A stretch of DNA of 64,000 bases from Himantopus leucocephalus (lineage: Eukaryota > Chordata > Aves > Charadriiformes > Recurvirostridae), in contig RSEF01000018.1 of the NCBI GenBank assembly GCA_003993805.1, positions 2,595,983 through 2,659,982 of the forward strand, in the 5' to 3' direction. Made by a program: the position numbers and the translations under genes. The stretch's first letter is position 1; every line of letters begins with the position of its first letter. Shown one piece after another: positions 60,147 through 64,000 of this stretch. Under the pieces are notes generated by a model that searched no databases, was not told the DNA's origin, and saw only the letters and a list, made by a program, of their open reading frames with translations.

Positions 60147-62524
60147 CTATGCACACCTGCTCCGGCTAATGAGAAATGAGTCTTCCCGTTGCTTTTATCT
60201 GTCTCCAACCTTCTCTCTCTCCTCAGATGATGGAAAAATAGCAATTTCAGACAAAAGACTTAAGAAAGAAATGCACTTCTCTGTTCTTCCATATTTCTTC
60301 ATGTTTATAACTTCTGTGTGAAGAGTTTAGGTAATCAGCTGTCCTCTAAAATACTGAATTTCTCAAGACAGCGGAATTTCCGCTCGTGTTGTGTATTTCT
60401 TCATGTGTGACGACTGCGTGCATGGCGTGGTAGCACGCAGGTCTGTTCCACTGAACTTTTGCATTAGTTTGTAACAACAAATCTTCAAAGTTGCACATCT
60501 AAGAAGAAACACAGAAGTGTATATTGGTTTTAGTAGATCTGTCAGATCACGAACATTCATTTGAATCTCCTGGCAGAGGTATCTGCAACTCTTTTTTTTT
60601 TTTTGTTTTAGTGGTTTTGTGAGGCACTATGTTGTCTTTGCCTGATGTTTAGCATAAAGCTGGGTGAAAACTCACAATGCTGGCATCTTACGAAAATAAA
60701 GTAAAACTTTGTCATCATTTAGTTTATCATCATCCATAAGTAAATCCACTCCTGCTAAAAAAAAGCCCTGTGTTAGCGTAGGGATTCCCTTAAAAAAAAA
60801 TAATTCCTTCATTCACTCTGCTCTCTGGATTATATATCAGTTCCGTTTCTCAAAGGCTGTTTTCCAGCTAAAAAAGCAAAGTGAAAAAGAACATCAACAA
60901 AAACCTCTAACTTATTTGCAAACTAAAGCTGAAAGCCCAATTCATAAATGATTCAACAAACAATTTTAGTATTGCATTTCCATGATTTGTGCCAAGGATT
61001 ATTTATAACAAAATTATGTTTTCCCTTAGGCTTCTGCGAACAGTTGGTCCTATTTATTTCTGTGTTTTATCCATCACCTTTGGAGGACTGAAAAAAATGT
61101 GATGGATGAAATTACAAGAAAATTGAGACAAAATAGTGACGTGAACCTCGGGGGTAAATTCACTCTCATTGTAAATAGTTAGAGCGCTTCAATAAACTTG
61201 TTCCGATTTGTTCTCGAAGATGGTGCTAATTACAGATTCCTGAGTTGAGTTAATTTTGTTTAAAAACATATTTTAGGGACCACTGCAGTGAGGGCATCTG
61301 TTGTACGTACAGTAAGTCAGCCTTAATTGTGCAGTTCAGGGGAGCTGCACTTCTGCTCCACTTGCATGTGGTCCTTTAGCCGTGGAAGAGGGAACACTTG
61401 TTAGGAAGAAAGATGATGGGGGGGATTTTCTTTGTTCGTTTTTTTAGCGTAGTCTATTAGCATGGCTTGCGGTGTTTCTGGAGTCAAAAATCTAGCTCGG
61501 AAACTTTCTGTCAACTTTTGATTCAGAGAAAGCAATTTGTTTTATAAGTTTCCAGTGTCCTTAAACGAACTTCACTGTCATCTGAATGCACCACAGATTG
61601 GCAAAACCCATATTTAATGGATTTTCTTACTTCCCCCCCTTCATATTTGCTTTCACCACAAAATGGTAATGTTGGGGACTTCGTGTAATCACTCATCAAT
61701 CTATCTACCTGACTGTCAACAGCTAATTTAAAGTTCTTTAAAGTGTCACTTACCTTGAATAATGCCGGTCTCATTCCCTGTAGACCGTTGAACATGCAGA
61801 CCTTGACTGGGGTTATTTCTTCTGTGGTGTGCCAGAGGAGAATAATCCAGTGCAAAGTGATCTAACCTTGTTATATTTTGCCACGTATTCCCTGGTGTTC
61901 CTTGAACTCTTTCCTTCCTGGCTGATTAAATAAAACCCTTAAATGGTTATGCTAAAACTAGTCAAAACCAGACGAGGCAGAGATGGATAAATTGTATGTA
62001 AGAGACTGGTGTCTTGGCTCTGGGAAGGAATCCAGGGAGCTTGGGGTATGTACAGAGTTCTTGCCCAAAATTTGTCTGACATTTGAGTTTTGACATTTTC
62101 TTCTCTTTAGCTGCGTCATATCATGAAATGTTTGCTGCGTTTTTAATTCTGCTGTGGTACAACATCTGTGATACCCAGTGCAAGTGAGGCTTCATTTTTT
62201 CTTTCTTTCCTTTTTATTTGTTTTGTGTAGTCCTTATTACAGAACTGGTCAGTGCAGGTAGCAGTGTTTGTATAGTCCAGCCCTGAGCTTGAGATCCCTT
62301 TTGAAGAGTGAGAATGTCATTAACTCTGCATCGTGTTGGCTGACTGCACCTCCTTGGAAAGGCTTTCCATGGTGGCTTTGATGTGAACTTCTGCCCACTG
62401 AGAAACTGCGCTGAGACCAGTGACATTTTTTATAGAGGTTGTGGCATCATGAAGACAATTCTTAGATGCTTTGAGCTCCAGCCAGAATCAAACTGGTAAC
62501 CCCCGGTGAGAGGTCCTTGGTGTT

Positions 62525-62605
62525 ACTGAGTCATCCTGTCCCTGGGTGAGCTGGCGTCTCTATTNACTGAGTCATCCTGTCCCTGGGTGAGCTGGCGTCT
62601 CTATT
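62525..62605. repeat. 40-bp exact duplication around a single N (assembly join)
   Basis: Bases 62525-62564 recur identically at 62566-62605 across one N (62565), the same signature as at 2830. One genomic copy is the likely truth. Confidence 0.9.
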
Positions 62606-64000
62606 TTGGATAAGCTAATTCACGGAGCTGGGTCATTAGGAAATGTTACGCTGGTGTAGAGAAATTATTCCCGTGTGTTTCACTTTGTGGCCTCCATTTG
62701 CAGCTTCAGCCCCGACTTTATTTAGGTTTAGGACCAGCTGTCCGTTCTAACTGACCTCGCTTCAACATTTCTCCCTTTCCTTTCTGCCTGAAGCCTTCAC
62801 TTTGAGACAACACCACAACCCCCCTACCTTGGCCACCCTTGTGTGTGTTCACTTCCCTGCATACACGTTCATGTCATTCCCAACCCACATCTCAGCCTTT
62901 TCTACAGGTTGCCCAGGACTCGCCGTTGCCTTTGGCATTGGCGAGGAACCTCAGTAGCTTTCAAAGAAATGCTGTGTGGCCAGGGCTGCACTGTGGAACG
63001 TGAACGTCGTCATGGCCCCTGAGGTTTGGCTGGGAACGCGGTGTCCTTGTCTTCCTGGTGACACTCAAGATGTGTTTGAGTTAGGCGGCTTTGGCCTGAC
63101 CGTTGCTCCAGGCTCCTGTGAGCCAGGAGCCAGATCTGTGGAAGGATGGGATTTGTAAAAGCAATTGTCCTCCATCCTTTGGGAAGTCCTCTCCATATTA
63201 TGTCAACTTTATGACTGAAATAGTTATTAGAGGCTCAGTGTGGCCTGCTATATATGTTTTATATCATTTGGCCTGGACCAAACAGCACAGGCAATGACAC
63301 AGAAGGACTCTGCAGAGCTGGCGTCTGCTGTACGTCGGGACAGGAGTACATATACCTCGTTTGCCAGCCCCAAACCCACCGCTGATGCCCCCAGGGAATC
63401 TTCTGACACTGTCGCTAGATTTGTGACAAACGGCACCTGATAGTTCATTGACTGCTTGCTTTGCAGTGTCCTATTTGATTTGTAAGGCTCGGAAAAAAAT
63501 GTTCCCTTTGAGCAATGAGACGTAACCATCCTTATTCTCTATTCAGAGAGTAATCAGAGACATCCTGTTGCAAAAATAACAAGAGTAGACCCAAACACAG
63601 CATGCCACTAAACGCCATCCATCATTCCAGCCTGCCCACACATCTTCCCCCCTCCTCTGACCCCTCAAGTCTTGTTTGGAAATACAAACAGCTTGAGATG
63701 TTCTTCATACTTCGGCTGCAGTGTTAAACTCATTGAGCATATTTGCCTTTTGCGTTGTAACAACAGCTGATATTATTTTTCCTGCTATGAATTGTTTTTA
63801 TGTCATTGACGAGGAAAAATTTCATGTGCTCACACAACCTTAGATTCGACTGAAATGGCAGCAGCTTTTCCCGGTTTCCTGTTGGGTATGATTTATTCCC
63901 TTGCTTTTTAAGGTAATGGATTTAATTTTCTTGCGGATTAATTTAAATAAATCTCTAGTATTAGCTGCAGTAGGTGAGGGAGCTTAGCCTCGAGGATGAC

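Overview
The window is vertebrate nuclear DNA, almost certainly from a bird. It lies almost wholly inside introns of one gene, COX10 (protoheme IX farnesyltransferase, heme O synthase), read on the + strand. Two short exons with consensus splice sites can be read: one at 155-279 and the next at 60070-60140. Together they encode the stretch that carries the first metal/diphosphate-binding motif of this membrane enzyme. About 59.8 kb of assembled intron separates them. The bird assignment rests on CR1 LINE fragments with the 3' end (ATCATAGAATCGTAGAATGG read in antisense) and internal sequence typical of avian CR1. The organism is not galliform or passerine by any decisive mark; I cannot name the species.

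Layout. 1-154 is the end of the upstream intron. 155-279 is the first exon. 280-60069 is the long intron, which holds a 100-N gap (1043-1142), assembly joins marked by single Ns with duplicated flanks (around 2830, 3123 and 41980, plus one undoubled N at 24217), an old decayed CR1 (about 15955-16810, minus), a CpG-rich G-run island (about 21045-21285), several G-quadruplex-capable runs, a tRNA-derived SINE-like relic (39040-39207, minus), a younger CR1 (40218-40916, minus), an old CR1 in the opposite orientation (about 42100-42520, plus), a 72-bp tandem duplication (45259-45400), a fold-back MITE-like relic (53745-53856) and a third CR1 broken by another 100-N gap (57521-57771). 60070-60140 is the second exon. 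60141-64000 is the start of the next intron, with one more duplicated single-N join at 62565.

I found no nested protein-coding gene, rRNA, functional tRNA, CRISPR array or prokaryotic-style operon. The long open frames in the intron have no recognisable domain and overlap open frames on the other strand, except those that fall in CR1 and read as reverse-transcriptase tails. Nothing here looks like a new multi-gene system. The points most worth a second look are the single-N duplications (probable unmerged overlaps or alleles), the SINE-like and fold-back relics, the CpG-rich intronic island, and a hairpin with repeated AGTAAC motifs at 27972-28002.
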